Below, in pieces: positions 15,185 through 24,400 of a DNA stretch of 34,389 bases. The stretch lies in the NCBI GenBank assembly GCA_028818775.1, contig JAPPNE010000138.1, positions 1 through 34,389 on the forward strand, written 5' to 3'. A program made the translations under genes and the position numbers. The notes below the pieces were generated by a model that did not search any database, was not told where the DNA came from, and was given only the letters and a program-made list of their open reading frames with translations. The stretch comes from Deltaproteobacteria bacterium (GTDB taxonomy: Bacteria; Desulfobacterota; Binatia; UBA9968; JAJDTQ01). The number at the start of each line of letters is the position of its first letter. The stretch's first letter is position 1.

Positions 15185-17255
15185 CGTTTCCCCCCCTCTC
15201 GATCACGAGGTTGCCGAACGCATCGACCGTGGCATGCTGCGACTCGGGCACCACCGTGGTGGCGTCGAGCTGCTCGATCACGGCGGGCCCGTCGATGCGG
15301 TTGCCGGCCAGCAGCCGCCCACGGTCCAGCACCGCCGCCTCCACGAACTCTTCACGCTTCAGGTCGAAGAGCGGCCTGCGCCCGATGACGGCGTGTTCGA
15401 CGCCGGCGTCCCCGGTTTCCAGGGGCGGCGGCGCGAGCCGCGGCACCGCGATCTCCGCCAGCAGCCGGAACGTGACGATCTCGGCGTCCTCGTCCCTGGC
15501 GCTCAGCCCGTACACCTTGCCGTGAAGTTCGTCGAAGGCCGCCTTGAGCCCGGCCTTGTCCGCCTCCATGATCTCGCGGTCCGGGCAGTCAACCGAAAGC
15601 TCGTACCCCTGGTGCAGGTAGCGCATGTCCACCTGGCGCCGGAACACCGCGTCCGACAGCTCGAAGTGCTCTTCCCTGATGTCCTCCACCGCCCGCTGAC
15701 GCAACTCCTCGAAACGCTGGTTCATGCGCGCGGGATCGTAGTCGCTCACCAGGCCGAGATCCGATACCAGGTAGAGATGGCGCACCTGGGTCTGGAGCAG
15801 CCCCAGAGCGCTGTTGAGACCAGGATTCGGCGGCACCAGCACCGCGGGGATCCGGAGCTCCTCCGCCAGCACGCCGGCGTGCAGCGGACCGGCGCCGCCG
15901 AAGGCTACCAGCACGAAGCCGCGCGGGTCGACGCCGCGGAACTGCAGCGCCAGCCTCAGCTCCACCGCCATGTTGTTGTTGACGATCCTGAGGATCCCGG
16001 CCGCCGCCTGCACCACGTCGAGACCGAGGGGCTCGGCCAGGCTCGCGCGCACGGCCGCCTCGGCGCAGGACCGGTCCAGCCGCAGCCGCCCGCCCAGGGC
16101 GCTGCTGTCCCCCAGGGCGCCCAGCAGCAGGTTGGCGTCGGTGACCGTCGGAAGCTCGCCGCCCCGGCCGTAGCAGGCCGGCCCGGGGTCGGCGCCGGCA
16201 CTTCGGGGCCCCACCTTCATGAGTCCGTCCTTGCCGATCCAGGCGATGGTGCCGCCGCCCGCGCCCAGGGTGTGGACGGCCAGCATGGGCGTGGCGAGGT
16301 CCTGTCCGGCGATCCGCCCGGCGGTGGTCTCCTCGGAGCGCCCGTCGCGGATCACGCTGATGTCCGTGGAGGTGCCGCCCATGTCGAAGGTGACGAGGTT
16401 CCGCCGTCCCAGGCGCCCGGCCAGCTCGATGCCCGACACCACCCCGGCCGCCGGGCCCGAGAGCAGCGTCTGGTTGGGATAGCGGGCGCCGACGTTCATG
16501 CGCATCAGCCCGCCGTTGGACTGCATGAGGAAGATCTGCGGCGTCTCGATGCCGGCGCCGCGCAGCCGGTCCACGAGCCGCAGCAGGTAGGTCTCCATGG
16601 ACCTGCCCACGAACGCGTCGATGACCGTGGTGGAGAGCCGCGGATACTCGCGGATGGTGGGCAGGATGCGCGACGACACGGACACGCGCCATTCCGGCGC
16701 CATCTCGGCGACGATGGCCGCGGTGCGTTCCTCGTGCTCGGAGTTCCGGAAGCTGAACAGGAAGTTGACGGCCACCGCCTCGACTTCCTTCTCCTTCAGG
16801 CTCGCCACCGCGCGCCGGACGTCGTCCTCGTCGAGCGGCGTCCGCACGTTGCCGAGATAGTCGAGGCGCTCGGTGATCTCTTCGGTGAGCGCTTGGGGCG
16901 CCAGCAGCGCGGGTTTGACGTAGAAGGGATCCGCCAGGTCCTCGGGCGCCGGCTGCGACCAGCCGCGCCCCTCGTACACCGCCCGGAAGCCGCGGGTGAT
17001 GAGCAGGCCCGTGCGCGCGCCCTTGCTTTCCAGGATGGCGTTGGTGGCCACCGTGGTGCCGTGAACCAGGAACTCGATGCCACCCGGGTCGACTCCGGAC
17101 TGGAACAACTCATCGAGGGCGTTCATCACCGCGGCCGACGGATCCGCCGGCTGCGAAGGGACCTTGGCGATGCGCCGTTCACCCGTGTTCGGATCGAACG
17201 CGATCAGGTCGGTGAAGGAGCCTCCGGTATCGATGCCGACCATCCACGATGCCAT
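15174..17255 (-). CDS. hyuA: Hydantoinase A/oxoprolinase family protein
   Basis: A 693-residue HyuA-type ATP-binding subunit with an actin-like/ASKHA fold. The phosphate-1 motif is GIDTGGSFTDLIAFD (7-21), HGTTVATNAILE (65-76) is the family block, GPAAGVVSG lies at 267-275, and phosphate-2 is VTFDMGGTSTDIS (288-300). The C-terminal YVSG/DPGPACYGRGG-type region (SAGADPGPACYGRGG) is also present. Start ATG at 17255 has GGGAG 6 nt upstream. It overlaps hyuB by 11 nt, giving an HyuA-HyuB two-subunit enzyme. It lies downstream of a 120-bp palindromic repeat that separates it from the reductase gene, so it may have its own transcript. Confidence 0.94.
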   Translation of the reverse strand: MASWMVGIDTGGSFTDLIAFDPNTGERRIAKVPSQPADPSAAVMNALDELFQSGVDPGGIEFLVHGTTVATNAILESKGARTGLLITRGFRAVYEGRGWSQPAPEDLADPFYVKPALLAPQALTEEITERLDYLGNVRTPLDEDDVRRAVASLKEKEVEAVAVNFLFSFRNSEHEERTAAIVAEMAPEWRVSVSSRILPTIREYPRLSTTVIDAFVGRSMETYLLRLVDRLRGAGIETPQIFLMQSNGGLMRMNVGARYPNQTLLSGPAAGVVSGIELAGRLGRRNLVTFDMGGTSTDISVIRDGRSEETTAGRIAGQDLATPMLAVHTLGAGGGTIAWIGKDGLMKVGPRSAGADPGPACYGRGGELPTVTDANLLLGALGDSSALGGRLRLDRSCAEAAVRASLAEPLGLDVVQAAAGILRIVNNNMAVELRLALQFRGVDPRGFVLVAFGGAGPLHAGVLAEELRIPAVLVPPNPGLNSALGLLQTQVRHLYLVSDLGLVSDYDPARMNQRFEELRQRAVEDIREEHFELSDAVFRRQVDMRYLHQGYELSVDCPDREIMEADKAGLKAAFDELHGKVYGLSARDEDAEIVTFRLLAEIAVPRLAPPPLETGDAGVEHAVIGRRPLFDLKREEFVEAAVLDRGRLLAGNRIDGPAVIEQLDATTVVPESQHATVDAFGNLVIERGGNDGS

Positions 17256-17295
17256 GGCGATCTCCCGGGATTCTGGTTATCGGCGGTCAGCGCTC

Positions 17296-17416
17296 AACAT
17301 GGCGTCCTTCGACTTCGCTACGCTACGCTCAGGACGAACGGTGTTGGGGATATTCTTCCGTTCGTCCTGAGCTTGTCGAAGGGCTCAGGACAGGCGAAGT
17401 CGAAGGACGCCATGTT
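17296..17416. repeat. Mosaic intergenic palindrome, copy 1
   Basis: Outer arms 17296-17318 and 17394-17416 are a perfect 23-nt inverted repeat containing GGCGTCCTTCGACTTCGC. Inner arms 17327-17341 and 17358-17372 (GCTCAGGACGAACGG and its complement) are also perfect. The right half holds a further small stem (GTCCTGAGC / GCTCAGGAC). Related copies lie at 20815-20929 and 33774-33898, with a half-copy at 25362-25399. It sits between the reductase and hyuA genes and would fold strongly in RNA or single-stranded DNA. Confidence 0.9.
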
Positions 17417-17418
17417 CT

Positions 17419-18423
17419 TCAGCGCGACAGGTCCACCACCACGCGGCCGCGCACGCCGCCCTTGAGAATGCTCTCGATGTGGCCGTCCAGTTCGTCCAGG
17501 GAGCAGTCGATGGTGACGGCGTCGAGGTTCGGGAGCTTCCACTCGCCGGCCATTTTCTGCCACAGGGTGGCGCGAATGTCCGCGGGACAGTCCGGCGTGG
17601 CCACCCCGACCAGGCGCACGTCCCGCAGGATGAACGGGAAGACCGTGGTGTTCAGCTCCACCGAGGCCACGTTGCCGCAGCAGGTGACCACGCCGCCGTA
17701 CTTCGACGCCTTGATGGCGGTGGCGAGAATGTTGCCGCCCACGGTGTCCACTACCCCGGCCCACACGCCTCGGAGCAACGGACGCCCCGACTGGTCGTCC
17801 GCGTCCTCCCGCGAGATCACGTCGGCCGCGCCCAGGCCCGTGAGGAACTCCTTCTCCGACTCCTTGCCGGTGGACGCCACCACCCGATAGCCCGCCTGGG
17901 CGAGGATGGCCACGGCCAGGCAACCGACGCCGCCGGTGGCGCCGGTGACCAGCACGTCGCCGGATTCGGGCGTGACCCCGCCCTCCTGGAGCCGCAGCAC
18001 GCACAGGGCCGCGGTGAAGCCCGCGGTGCCGTACACCATGCTCTCCTTGAGGCTGAGCCCGTCCGGCCGCTTCACCGCCCACGCGGCCGGCACGCGCACG
18101 TACTCGGCAAAGCCCCCGTCGGTGTTGGCGCCCAGATCGAACCCCGTCAGCACCACGTCGTCGCCCTTGGCGAAGTCGCCCGCGGCGCTCTCCACCACGG
18201 TGCCCGCGGCGTCGATGCCGGGAGTGTGCGGGAAGTTGCGGGTCACCCCCTTGTTGCCGGACGCGGACAGCGCGTCCTTGTAGTTCAGCGAAGAATAGGC
18301 CACCGAAACCAGAAGGTCGCCTTCCGGCAGGTCGTCCGCCGACCTCTCCGTGATGGCGCGGGAAAAGGTTTTATCCTCGTTCTCGCTGACGACCATGGCT
18401 CGAAACCGCGTCGGGTCTGACAT
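17419..18423 (-). CDS. MDR-family NADPH-dependent reductase, AcuI/YhdH type
   Basis: A 334-residue zinc-independent medium-chain reductase of the YhdH/YhfP (acrylyl-CoA reductase AcuI) group. Near the N-terminus SYSSLNYKDALSASG-like sequence (AYSSLNYKDALSASGNKGV) is the group signature. PHTPGIDAAGTVVES and VLTGFDLGANTDGGFAEY follow, and the nucleotide-binding turn is VTGATGGVGCLAVAIL with no zinc ligands of classical alcohol dehydrogenases. Start ATG at 18423 has AGGAG 7 nt upstream. Known members reduce acryloyl-CoA or quinone/enone substrates. It lies 38 nt after the molybdenum hydroxylase gene, same strand, so co-transcription is likely. Use of the acuI name would need genome context. Confidence 0.88.
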   Translation of the reverse strand: MSDPTRFRAMVVSENEDKTFSRAITERSADDLPEGDLLVSVAYSSLNYKDALSASGNKGVTRNFPHTPGIDAAGTVVESAAGDFAKGDDVVLTGFDLGANTDGGFAEYVRVPAAWAVKRPDGLSLKESMVYGTAGFTAALCVLRLQEGGVTPESGDVLVTGATGGVGCLAVAILAQAGYRVVASTGKESEKEFLTGLGAADVISREDADDQSGRPLLRGVWAGVVDTVGGNILATAIKASKYGGVVTCCGNVASVELNTTVFPFILRDVRLVGVATPDCPADIRATLWQKMAGEWKLPNLDAVTIDCSLDELDGHIESILKGGVRGRVVVDLSR

Positions 18424-18461
18424 AATACGCTCCTAAGTGCCTAAAGTTCCGTACGGGCTCC

Positions 18462-20759
18462 TTAGCCCGCGCTCTCCTTCTCCCGCAGCCGCTGCCACAC
18501 CTTGGGGGGCGACAGCGGCAGGTCGCAGATGCGCACGCCCACGGCGTCTTCCACGGCCGCGGCGATGGCGGACGCGGCCGGCAGCACGCCGCCCTCGCCC
18601 ATGCCCTTGGCGCCGAACGGGCCGGGGCCGTTGCCGCTCTCCACCAGCTCCGAGATGAAGTCCTCCGGCAGGTCGTGGAAGTTGGGCACGCGGTAGTCGA
18701 TGAGGTTGGGGTTCAGGGGTTGCCCGTCCTCGTACACCATGTCTTCCAGCAGCGTGTGCCCGATGGCGAACACCACGCCGCCCTCGTCCTGGCCCTCGCA
18801 CTGCAAGGGGTTGATGGCCCGGCCCACGTCGGCCATGGACACGTACTTGAGAATGCGAATCACGCCCGTTTCCGGGTCCACCTCCAGCTCCACGCCGCCC
18901 CAGCCCACCTCCCAGAAGGTGGTGGGGGAGCCCAGCACCGCGGTCTTGCTCTTCTTGTCCTGGTAGACGCCGCGGCCGACGATCTCGGTGGCGGAGCTGC
19001 CGTAGTAGCCGGCGATGACCTGGCTGTAGGGCACGCCGCGTCCCTTGGCCGGGCGAACCTGCCCGCCCTTGAGCGTCAGATCGGCCGCTTTCGCTCCCAT
19101 GACCTTGGCCGCGGCCTTGAGCAACTGCTTCTTCACGTCCTGGGCGGCCCGCTGGGTGGCGAGGCCCATGACCGTCATGGAGCTGCTGGCGCTGGTGGAG
19201 ACGTCGAAGGGGGTCACGTCGGTGTCCAACTGGGCCACGGACACCTGCTCCAGCTCGATGCCCAGCTCCTCCGCCACCACCTGGCTCAGGGCCGTGCGGC
19301 AGCCCTGCCCGACTTCCACCGTGCCGGTGAGCAGCACGGCGCTGCCGTCCGACGACATCTTCACGGTGGCGCCGGCCACCTTGTAGGTGCCGCCGGCGTC
19401 CTTCAGGCACACGCTGAGCCCCTTGCCCACGTTGGGCGCGGTCGGCTTCTTCCAGTCCAGCGTCCGCGCCACCTTGCGCAGCCCCTGCTTGAGGTCGCAG
19501 TCCACCGGCGTGTCGCCGGGGGTGTAGGGCTCGCCCTTCTCCAGCAGGTTCTTGAGGCGGAAGTCCAGCGGGTCCATGCCGAGCCGCCTGGCGATCATGT
19601 CCATCTGCGACTCGTAGGCCCACGCCACCTGCACCGCGCCGAAACCCCGGAACGCTCCCGCCGGCACCGTGTTGCTGTAGACCCCGTGGGCGTCGATCTT
19701 GACGTTGGCCACGCGGTACGGCCCCACCGCCCGGTAGCCCGCCTTCTGGGTCACCCGTGGGCCGGCGTCGGCGTAGGCTCCGGTGTCCATGTAAACTTCC
19801 AGCTCCCGCGCCACCATCTCGCCCTTCCTGGTGACGCCGGTCTTGATGCGGATGCGCGCGGGATGGCGCGTCACCGTCTTGAAGCTGTCGTTGGCGCTCA
19901 TGGCCAGCTTGACCGGGCGGCGGTTCCGCACCGACAGCGCCGCGGCGATGGGGTCGGCCTTGACGTAGAGCTTGCCGCCGTAGCCGCCGCCAACATAGGG
20001 CACCACCACCCGCACCCGGTTGAGCGGCAGCTTGAAGATCCCCGCCAGGTGCCCCCTGAGCGTGAACGGGTCCTGGCACGAGCTCCACACCGTCAGGCGC
20101 TCGCCGTCGTAATTGGCGACGCAGATGTGCGGCTCCAGCGAGTAGTGCTGCACCTTGGAGAAGCGGAAGACGTCCTCGAAGACGTGGTCGGACTTGGCGA
20201 AGCCCTGCTCCACGTTGCCGCGGGAGTAGCCGAAGTAGTAGCACACGTTGGTGCCCTTGAACCGTTCCGGCGCGCCGTAGGTGGAGCCCCGCAACTCGGC
20301 CTTGGCCACGTCGCCCTCGTGCACCTGCGGAGCCCCCGGCGCGAGCGCGTCGTCCACGTTGTCCGTGAACGGCAGTTCCTCGTACTCCACGTCGATGAGC
20401 GCCAGGGCCTCCTCGGCCACCAGCTCGTCCGCCGACAGCACCGCCGCCACCGGGTCGCCGACGTAGCGGACCTTGTCCACCGCCACCACAGCCTGGTCCT
20501 TGTAGGTGGCCCCGTACATGTAGTTGAGGCCGCCCAACTCGTCCCGGGTGAGCACGTCGATGACCCCGGGCAGCGCCCGCGCCTTGGCCGCGTCCACCTT
20601 GAGCAGGCGCGCATGCGGCAGGGGACTCCGCAGGATCTTGGCGTAGGCCATCCCCGGAAGCTCCATGTCGCCGGTATAGAACGCCGACCCCGAAACCTTC
20701 TCCACCGCGTCCACGCGCATCGAGTTGCGCCCGGCCACTGACAGTCGTTGTTTTCTCAT
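18462..20759 (-). CDS. Molybdenum hydroxylase (xanthine dehydrogenase/aldehyde oxidase family) large subunit
   Basis: A 765-residue molybdopterin-binding subunit of the xanthine oxidase family, which hydroxylates N-heterocycles or oxidises aldehydes with water as oxygen donor. It opens with KVSGSAFYTGDMELPGM, and the molybdenum-site glutamine is probably Gln229 in SSCQDPF. The cofactor loop is GGGYGGK (257-263), followed by AFRGFGAVQ and GTVEVGQGCRTALSQV. The catalytic glutamate is Glu722 in GMGEGG. The form I CO dehydrogenase loop (AYxCSFR) is absent, so it is not a typical CoxL. ATG at 20759 has GGAG 7 nt upstream; a GTG at 20774 is less likely. The FAD and 2Fe-2S subunits normally encoded beside it are absent from the window. 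Its neighbours suggest a role in heterocycle breakdown (inference). Confidence 0.93.
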   Translation of the reverse strand: MRKQRLSVAGRNSMRVDAVEKVSGSAFYTGDMELPGMAYAKILRSPLPHARLLKVDAAKARALPGVIDVLTRDELGGLNYMYGATYKDQAVVAVDKVRYVGDPVAAVLSADELVAEEALALIDVEYEELPFTDNVDDALAPGAPQVHEGDVAKAELRGSTYGAPERFKGTNVCYYFGYSRGNVEQGFAKSDHVFEDVFRFSKVQHYSLEPHICVANYDGERLTVWSSCQDPFTLRGHLAGIFKLPLNRVRVVVPYVGGGYGGKLYVKADPIAAALSVRNRRPVKLAMSANDSFKTVTRHPARIRIKTGVTRKGEMVARELEVYMDTGAYADAGPRVTQKAGYRAVGPYRVANVKIDAHGVYSNTVPAGAFRGFGAVQVAWAYESQMDMIARRLGMDPLDFRLKNLLEKGEPYTPGDTPVDCDLKQGLRKVARTLDWKKPTAPNVGKGLSVCLKDAGGTYKVAGATVKMSSDGSAVLLTGTVEVGQGCRTALSQVVAEELGIELEQVSVAQLDTDVTPFDVSTSASSSMTVMGLATQRAAQDVKKQLLKAAAKVMGAKAADLTLKGGQVRPAKGRGVPYSQVIAGYYGSSATEIVGRGVYQDKKSKTAVLGSPTTFWEVGWGGVELEVDPETGVIRILKYVSMADVGRAINPLQCEGQDEGGVVFAIGHTLLEDMVYEDGQPLNPNLIDYRVPNFHDLPEDFISELVESGNGPGPFGAKGMGEGGVLPAASAIAAAVEDAVGVRICDLPLSPPKVWQRLREKESAG

Positions 20760-20814
20760 AGGTTGTCTCCGCACACCTTCTTAACCGAAGTTCCGGGGGC
20801 AGGCAATGCGGGAC

Positions 20815-20929
20815 GGCGCCCTTCGACTTCGCGCCGCTAACGCGGCGCTACGCTCAGGGCGAACGGATTAGAATGAGTATCCCGTCAAACGTTCGCCCTG
20901 AGCGTAGCGAAGCGAAGTCGAAGGGCGCC
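20815..20929. repeat. Mosaic intergenic palindrome, copy 2
   Basis: Outer arms 20815-20832 and 20912-20929 (GGCGCCCTTCGACTTCGC and its complement) and inner arms 20847-20865 and 20890-20908 are perfect inverted repeats. The left arm contains an extra small palindrome (GCGCCGC-TAAC-GCGGCGC, 20831-20848) missing from the other copies. It has GGGCG where copies 1 and 3 have GGACG, changed on both sides so that pairing is kept. It lies between the ABC-F gene end and the molybdenum hydroxylase start. Confidence 0.9.
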
Positions 20930-20979
20930 ATCCTGCTCCTGCTCGCCGCCAATGAACCGAAGTTTGCTTCTGATCCGGC

Positions 20980-22893
20980 CTACGAGGTCGGGCGCCGCTC
21001 CGCCTCCTCCTTGAGCGTCTCCAGCTCGGTCCAGCGCTCCAGTGCCTCATCGAGAGCCGCCTTGGCGGCCTTGAGTTCGTCGAGCACAGGCTCGACGGCC
21101 GTGAAGGGCTGGGCGTAGAAGTCGGGTTGCTGGGTCTTTTCCTCCAGTGCGGCGACGGTCTGCTCCATGGCCTCGATGCGGCGGGGCAGCCCGTCCAGCT
21201 CCCGTTGCAGCATGTAGCTGAGCTTGGTGGGGCGGGACCGCGTCTCGCGCCGGTCCCGCGCGGGCTCCCGGGCGTTCCCGCGGTTGGGGTCGTCGGTGAC
21301 GGCAAGGGCCTGGCCGCGGCGCAGCCAGTCGCTGTAGCCGCCGGCGTGGCGCTGGATCAGGCCCGTGTCCTCGAACACGAGGGTGCTGGTGACGCAGTTG
21401 TCGAGGAAGCTCCGGTCGTGGCTCACCACCAGCAGCGTTCCCCGGTACCGCACGAGTTGCTGCTCCAGCACCTCCAGGGTCTCGATGTCGAGGTCGTTGG
21501 TGGGCTCGTCCAGCACCAGCAGGTTGGCCGGCTGAGTCAGCAGCCGGGCCAGGATCACGCGGTTGCACTCGCCGCCGGACAGCGCCGCCACCGGGCTGAG
21601 CGCCCGCTTGGGGCTGAAGAGGAAGCCCTTGAGATACCCCACCACGTGGCGCGGCCTGCCGTTGACGAAGACGTGGTCGCGGCCGTCCGCGACGGTCTCG
21701 GCCACGGTCTTCTCCGGGTCCAGCTCCCGGCGCAGTTGATCGAAATAGCCGATCTCCAGGTTGGCGCCCTGCTCCACGGTGCCGGAGTCGGGCGTGATCT
21801 CGCCCACCAGGATGCGCAAGAGCGTGCTCTTGCCCACGCCGTTGTTGCCGATGAGGCCGATGCGGTCGCCGCGCATGATGCGCAGCGACAGGTTCCGGAT
21901 CAACGGCTCGCCGCCGTAGCCGTGGGTGACGTTGCGGAGCTCCACCACCTTGCGGCCGGACTGACCGCCGCGCTGCACGTGGATGCGCGCCTGGCTCAGG
22001 GGCTTGAGGCGCTGGGCGGCCTCCTCCCGCATGGCCATGAGGGCGCGCACCCGGCCCTCGTTGCGCGTGCGCCGCGCCTTGATGCCGCGCCGGATCCACT
22101 CCTCCTCCTGGGCCAGCCGCTTGTCGAACAGGGCGTTGCGGCGGGCGTCCTCCGCCAGGCCCTTCTCCTTGAGCTCCAGGTAGTTGTCGTAGGTGCCGGG
22201 CCAGCTCGTGAGGCGGGTGCGGTCCAGCTCCACGATGCGGGTGGCGAGCCGCCGGAGGAAGGCGCGGTCGTGGGTGATGAAAAGGACGCTGCCGGCGTAG
22301 TTGTAGACCCGGTCCTCGAGCCACTGGATGGTGCTCAGGTCAAGGTGGTTGGTGGGCTCGTCGAGGAGCAGCAGCTCGGCATTGCCGACGATGGCGCGCG
22401 CGAGACCGACACGCCGCTGCCAGCCACCGGACAGCTCCTCCAGCCGCCGGTCCGCCGGCAGGTCCAACTCGCTCAGCACCGTCTCCACCCGCTGGTCCAC
22501 GTGCCAGCCGCCGTGTGCGTCGATCTCCCGGTGCAGCGCCTCCAGCTCCAGCAAGCCTTTGCGGTCCAGGGCCTCGCGGGAGCGCTGCTGGTAGTGGTCG
22601 ATGAGGTCCTGCAGGTCGGCCAGCCCGGTGGTGACGTACTCCCGCACCGTCTGTCCGAGCTCCTCGGGCAGCGCCTGCTCCAGCTCACTGACGCGGATAC
22701 GGCTCTGGTAGTGGATCTCGCCGTGGTCGGGCTGGAGGCGGCCGGTGATGAGCCCGAGCATGGAGGTCTTGCCCGCGCCGTTGCGGCCGATCAGGCAGAC
22801 CCGCTCCCCGGGCTCGATGGCGAACTCGGCGTGCGCAAGCAGGCGCTGGTCGCCCAACTCCAGCGAGACCTCTTCGAAGCTTACGAGGGGCAT
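20980..22893 (-). CDS. uup: ABC-F family ATPase, Uup type
   Basis: A 637-residue soluble protein with two ABC ATPase domains and no membrane segments. Domain 1 has Walker A GRNGAGKTS (about 37-45), signature LSGGWQRRVGLARA and Walker B LLLLDEPTNHLD. Domain 2 has GNNGVGKST, LSGGECNRVILARLL and LLVLDEPTNDLD. An arginine-rich linker (RRGIKARRTRNEGR) joins them, and a C-terminal coiled coil (about 560-630) follows, as in Uup. Family members act on ribosomes or branched DNA intermediates. The ATG at 22893 has no clear Shine-Dalgarno. The C-terminus and the opening segment point to Uup over the EttA and YheS/YbiT branches. Confidence 0.92.
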   Translation of the reverse strand: MPLVSFEEVSLELGDQRLLAHAEFAIEPGERVCLIGRNGAGKTSMLGLITGRLQPDHGEIHYQSRIRVSELEQALPEELGQTVREYVTTGLADLQDLIDHYQQRSREALDRKGLLELEALHREIDAHGGWHVDQRVETVLSELDLPADRRLEELSGGWQRRVGLARAIVGNAELLLLDEPTNHLDLSTIQWLEDRVYNYAGSVLFITHDRAFLRRLATRIVELDRTRLTSWPGTYDNYLELKEKGLAEDARRNALFDKRLAQEEEWIRRGIKARRTRNEGRVRALMAMREEAAQRLKPLSQARIHVQRGGQSGRKVVELRNVTHGYGGEPLIRNLSLRIMRGDRIGLIGNNGVGKSTLLRILVGEITPDSGTVEQGANLEIGYFDQLRRELDPEKTVAETVADGRDHVFVNGRPRHVVGYLKGFLFSPKRALSPVAALSGGECNRVILARLLTQPANLLVLDEPTNDLDIETLEVLEQQLVRYRGTLLVVSHDRSFLDNCVTSTLVFEDTGLIQRHAGGYSDWLRRGQALAVTDDPNRGNAREPARDRRETRSRPTKLSYMLQRELDGLPRRIEAMEQTVAALEEKTQQPDFYAQPFTAVEPVLDELKAAKAALDEALERWTELETLKEEAERRPTS

Positions 22894-22996
22894 GGTGGAA
22901 AAAGGGACACCGGCGCCCGCTCAAGCCGGTGCCGCCGCTAGTGCGGTGTCCCACGCAAGCGTCTACAGACATGCGTGGGGCATCACACTTAAGGTC

Positions 22997-23338
22997 CTAC
23001 TTGCGGCCGCGAGCGGCCCGTGCTCCGGGCGGCCGGTAGGGCACTTTCTTCTTGACCGCCTCGTCCACCGTCTCCGGCGTGATCAATACCGTGCACCTGA
23101 TATTGAGGGCGCCGGCGTCGGCGATGTTGAGCGAGACGGCCGTCGCCGTGGCGTCGTCGGGAAGATCGGCGATGATGTAGAGGTCCGTGTCGCCGAAGGC
23201 GTAGTAGAGCCCCTCCACGCTGCCGCCCATCCCCTCGATGGTCTGGGTCAACGCCGCCCGCCTCCGGCTGCCGCCCTCCTTGAGCAGCCCAGGAAGCCCT
23301 TTCGCGGTGTACGTCGTGTGGAACATGTATTTACCCAT
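22997..23338 (-). CDS. GYD domain-containing protein
   Basis: A 113-residue GYD-domain protein, a small ferredoxin-like alpha/beta fold of unknown function. It reads KYMFHTTYTAKGLPGLLKEGG at the N-terminus (the usual Y-x-T-x-G-L-x-G-L-x-x-E/D-G pattern), then GGSVEGLYYAFGDTDLYIIADLPD. The C-terminal ~20 residues are basic and proline-rich. Start ATG at 23338 has GGAGG about 7 nt upstream. Between it and the ABC-F gene (22894-22996) nothing was seen. GYD proteins often accompany catabolic genes, but no role is proven. Confidence 0.85.
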   Translation of the reverse strand: MGKYMFHTTYTAKGLPGLLKEGGSRRRAALTQTIEGMGGSVEGLYYAFGDTDLYIIADLPDDATATAVSLNIADAGALNIRCTVLITPETVDEAVKKKVPYRPPGARAARGRK

Positions 23339-23447
23339 GGGTTTCCCTCCGTACGTAGTAGTCTTGGATGATGGGTGATGTGCGATGTTTTTTCAAGTTG
23401 GAAACGATCATCCCGCTATGATGCCGAGGCCTGACCCGCCTCTACCC

Positions 23448-24329
23448 CTATTGCTGCGCGGCGATGAACGCCCTCAGCACCTCGTTGAACTCCGCGGGAT
23501 GCTCCCGGTACGAGAAGTGGCCGGCCTCGTTGATGATGTGCATCTGGGTGCGGCGCTCGCTTCCCGCCATGAGCTCCATCAGCCGCATGCCCTGGTCGAG
23601 GGTGGCGGTGGGATCGTTGTAGCCCCACACGAGCAGCGTCGGCCGTTGGAAGCCGCGGTCCCGGATCCAGCCCAGGGTCTCTTCCTTCTGTCGCGCATGC
23701 CGGGCCAGGAAGACATTGGCCTTGAGGCCCTGGGTCTCCATCTTCTCCACCGCCTCCAGGTACTTGGGCTGTTGGGCGATCTCCACGCAGGCGTCGAGCC
23801 AGTCGTCGGTGATGTGGTCGTAGCCGTAGGAATAGCGCTCCAACACCCAGCGCTGGCTCTCCCGGCTCAGCCGGGGCTCCGGGGCGTTGGCATGCACGAC
23901 GTCGTTCCTTCCGACTCCGGGCGCCAGGGTGTTGGTGTCCACCGGGATCACGGACTTGACCAGGTCCGCCCTTTCCAGGGTCATGCGCGCCACCAGGTAG
24001 GCGCCGCGTGAATGCCCCACCAGGTGGACGTTGCCGAGCTTCAGGGTCTCCAGCGTGGCCAGCGCGTGCCGCACCACCGCGGCCATGGTGTAGTCCTCGT
24101 CACTCTTGGGATTGTCGGTCATGCCCTGGCCGAGCTTGTCCACGGCGACGACGTGGAACCACTGCGCCAGGGCGTCGAAGTTCAGTCCCCAGTCGGGGCT
24201 GCCATCGGCCGCTTCGTTGGAGCCGAAGTTGCCGCCGTGGAACAGCACCACCGTCTCGCCGCTGCCCTTCTCGAAGTAGCGGGTGCGGATTCCGTCGACG
24301 TCCACGTATTTTTCGTCTGCCCGGTCCAT
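23448..24329 (-). CDS. Alpha/beta hydrolase, MhpC-like
   Basis: A 293-residue alpha/beta hydrolase. The oxyanion region is VVLFHGGNFGSN (27-38), the nucleophile elbow GHSRGAYLVA has Ser107, the acid is likely Asp239 (NDPT) and the base His271 (NEAGHFSYREHP). The VDKLGQGMTDNP stretch (64-75) is typical of carbon-carbon bond hydrolases that act on meta-cleavage products. A LigB-type ring-cleavage dioxygenase lies 2 kb away on the other strand, so it may act on a ring-fission product (inference). ATG at 24329 has GGAGG 7 nt upstream; a 15-codon longer frame has no such site. Confidence 0.88.
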   Translation of the reverse strand: MDRADEKYVDVDGIRTRYFEKGSGETVVLFHGGNFGSNEAADGSPDWGLNFDALAQWFHVVAVDKLGQGMTDNPKSDEDYTMAAVVRHALATLETLKLGNVHLVGHSRGAYLVARMTLERADLVKSVIPVDTNTLAPGVGRNDVVHANAPEPRLSRESQRWVLERYSYGYDHITDDWLDACVEIAQQPKYLEAVEKMETQGLKANVFLARHARQKEETLGWIRDRGFQRPTLLVWGYNDPTATLDQGMRLMELMAGSERRTQMHIINEAGHFSYREHPAEFNEVLRAFIAAQQ

Positions 24330-24400
24330 GTCGATCCTCCTTGATGGTGACACTGTAGCGGATTGTCCCGGCAAGGTTAACCAAGCGGATCACCCCCAGC

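Noticed and set aside
15120..17465. A 781-codon open frame on the plus strand opposite hyuA
   Set aside because: Shadow of hyuA on the other strand; low-complexity composition and no recognisable motif.
18675..20741. A 688-codon plus-strand open frame opposite the molybdenum hydroxylase
   Set aside because: Shadow frame; the minus-strand gene has all catalytic motifs.
18462..20759. Form I aerobic CO dehydrogenase large subunit (coxL)
   Set aside because: The AYxCSFR active-site loop of form I CoxL is absent; the region reads AFRGFGAVQ as in general molybdenum hydroxylases.
21127..22941. A 604-codon plus-strand open frame opposite the ABC-F gene
   Set aside because: Shadow frame; both Walker A/B sets are on the minus strand.
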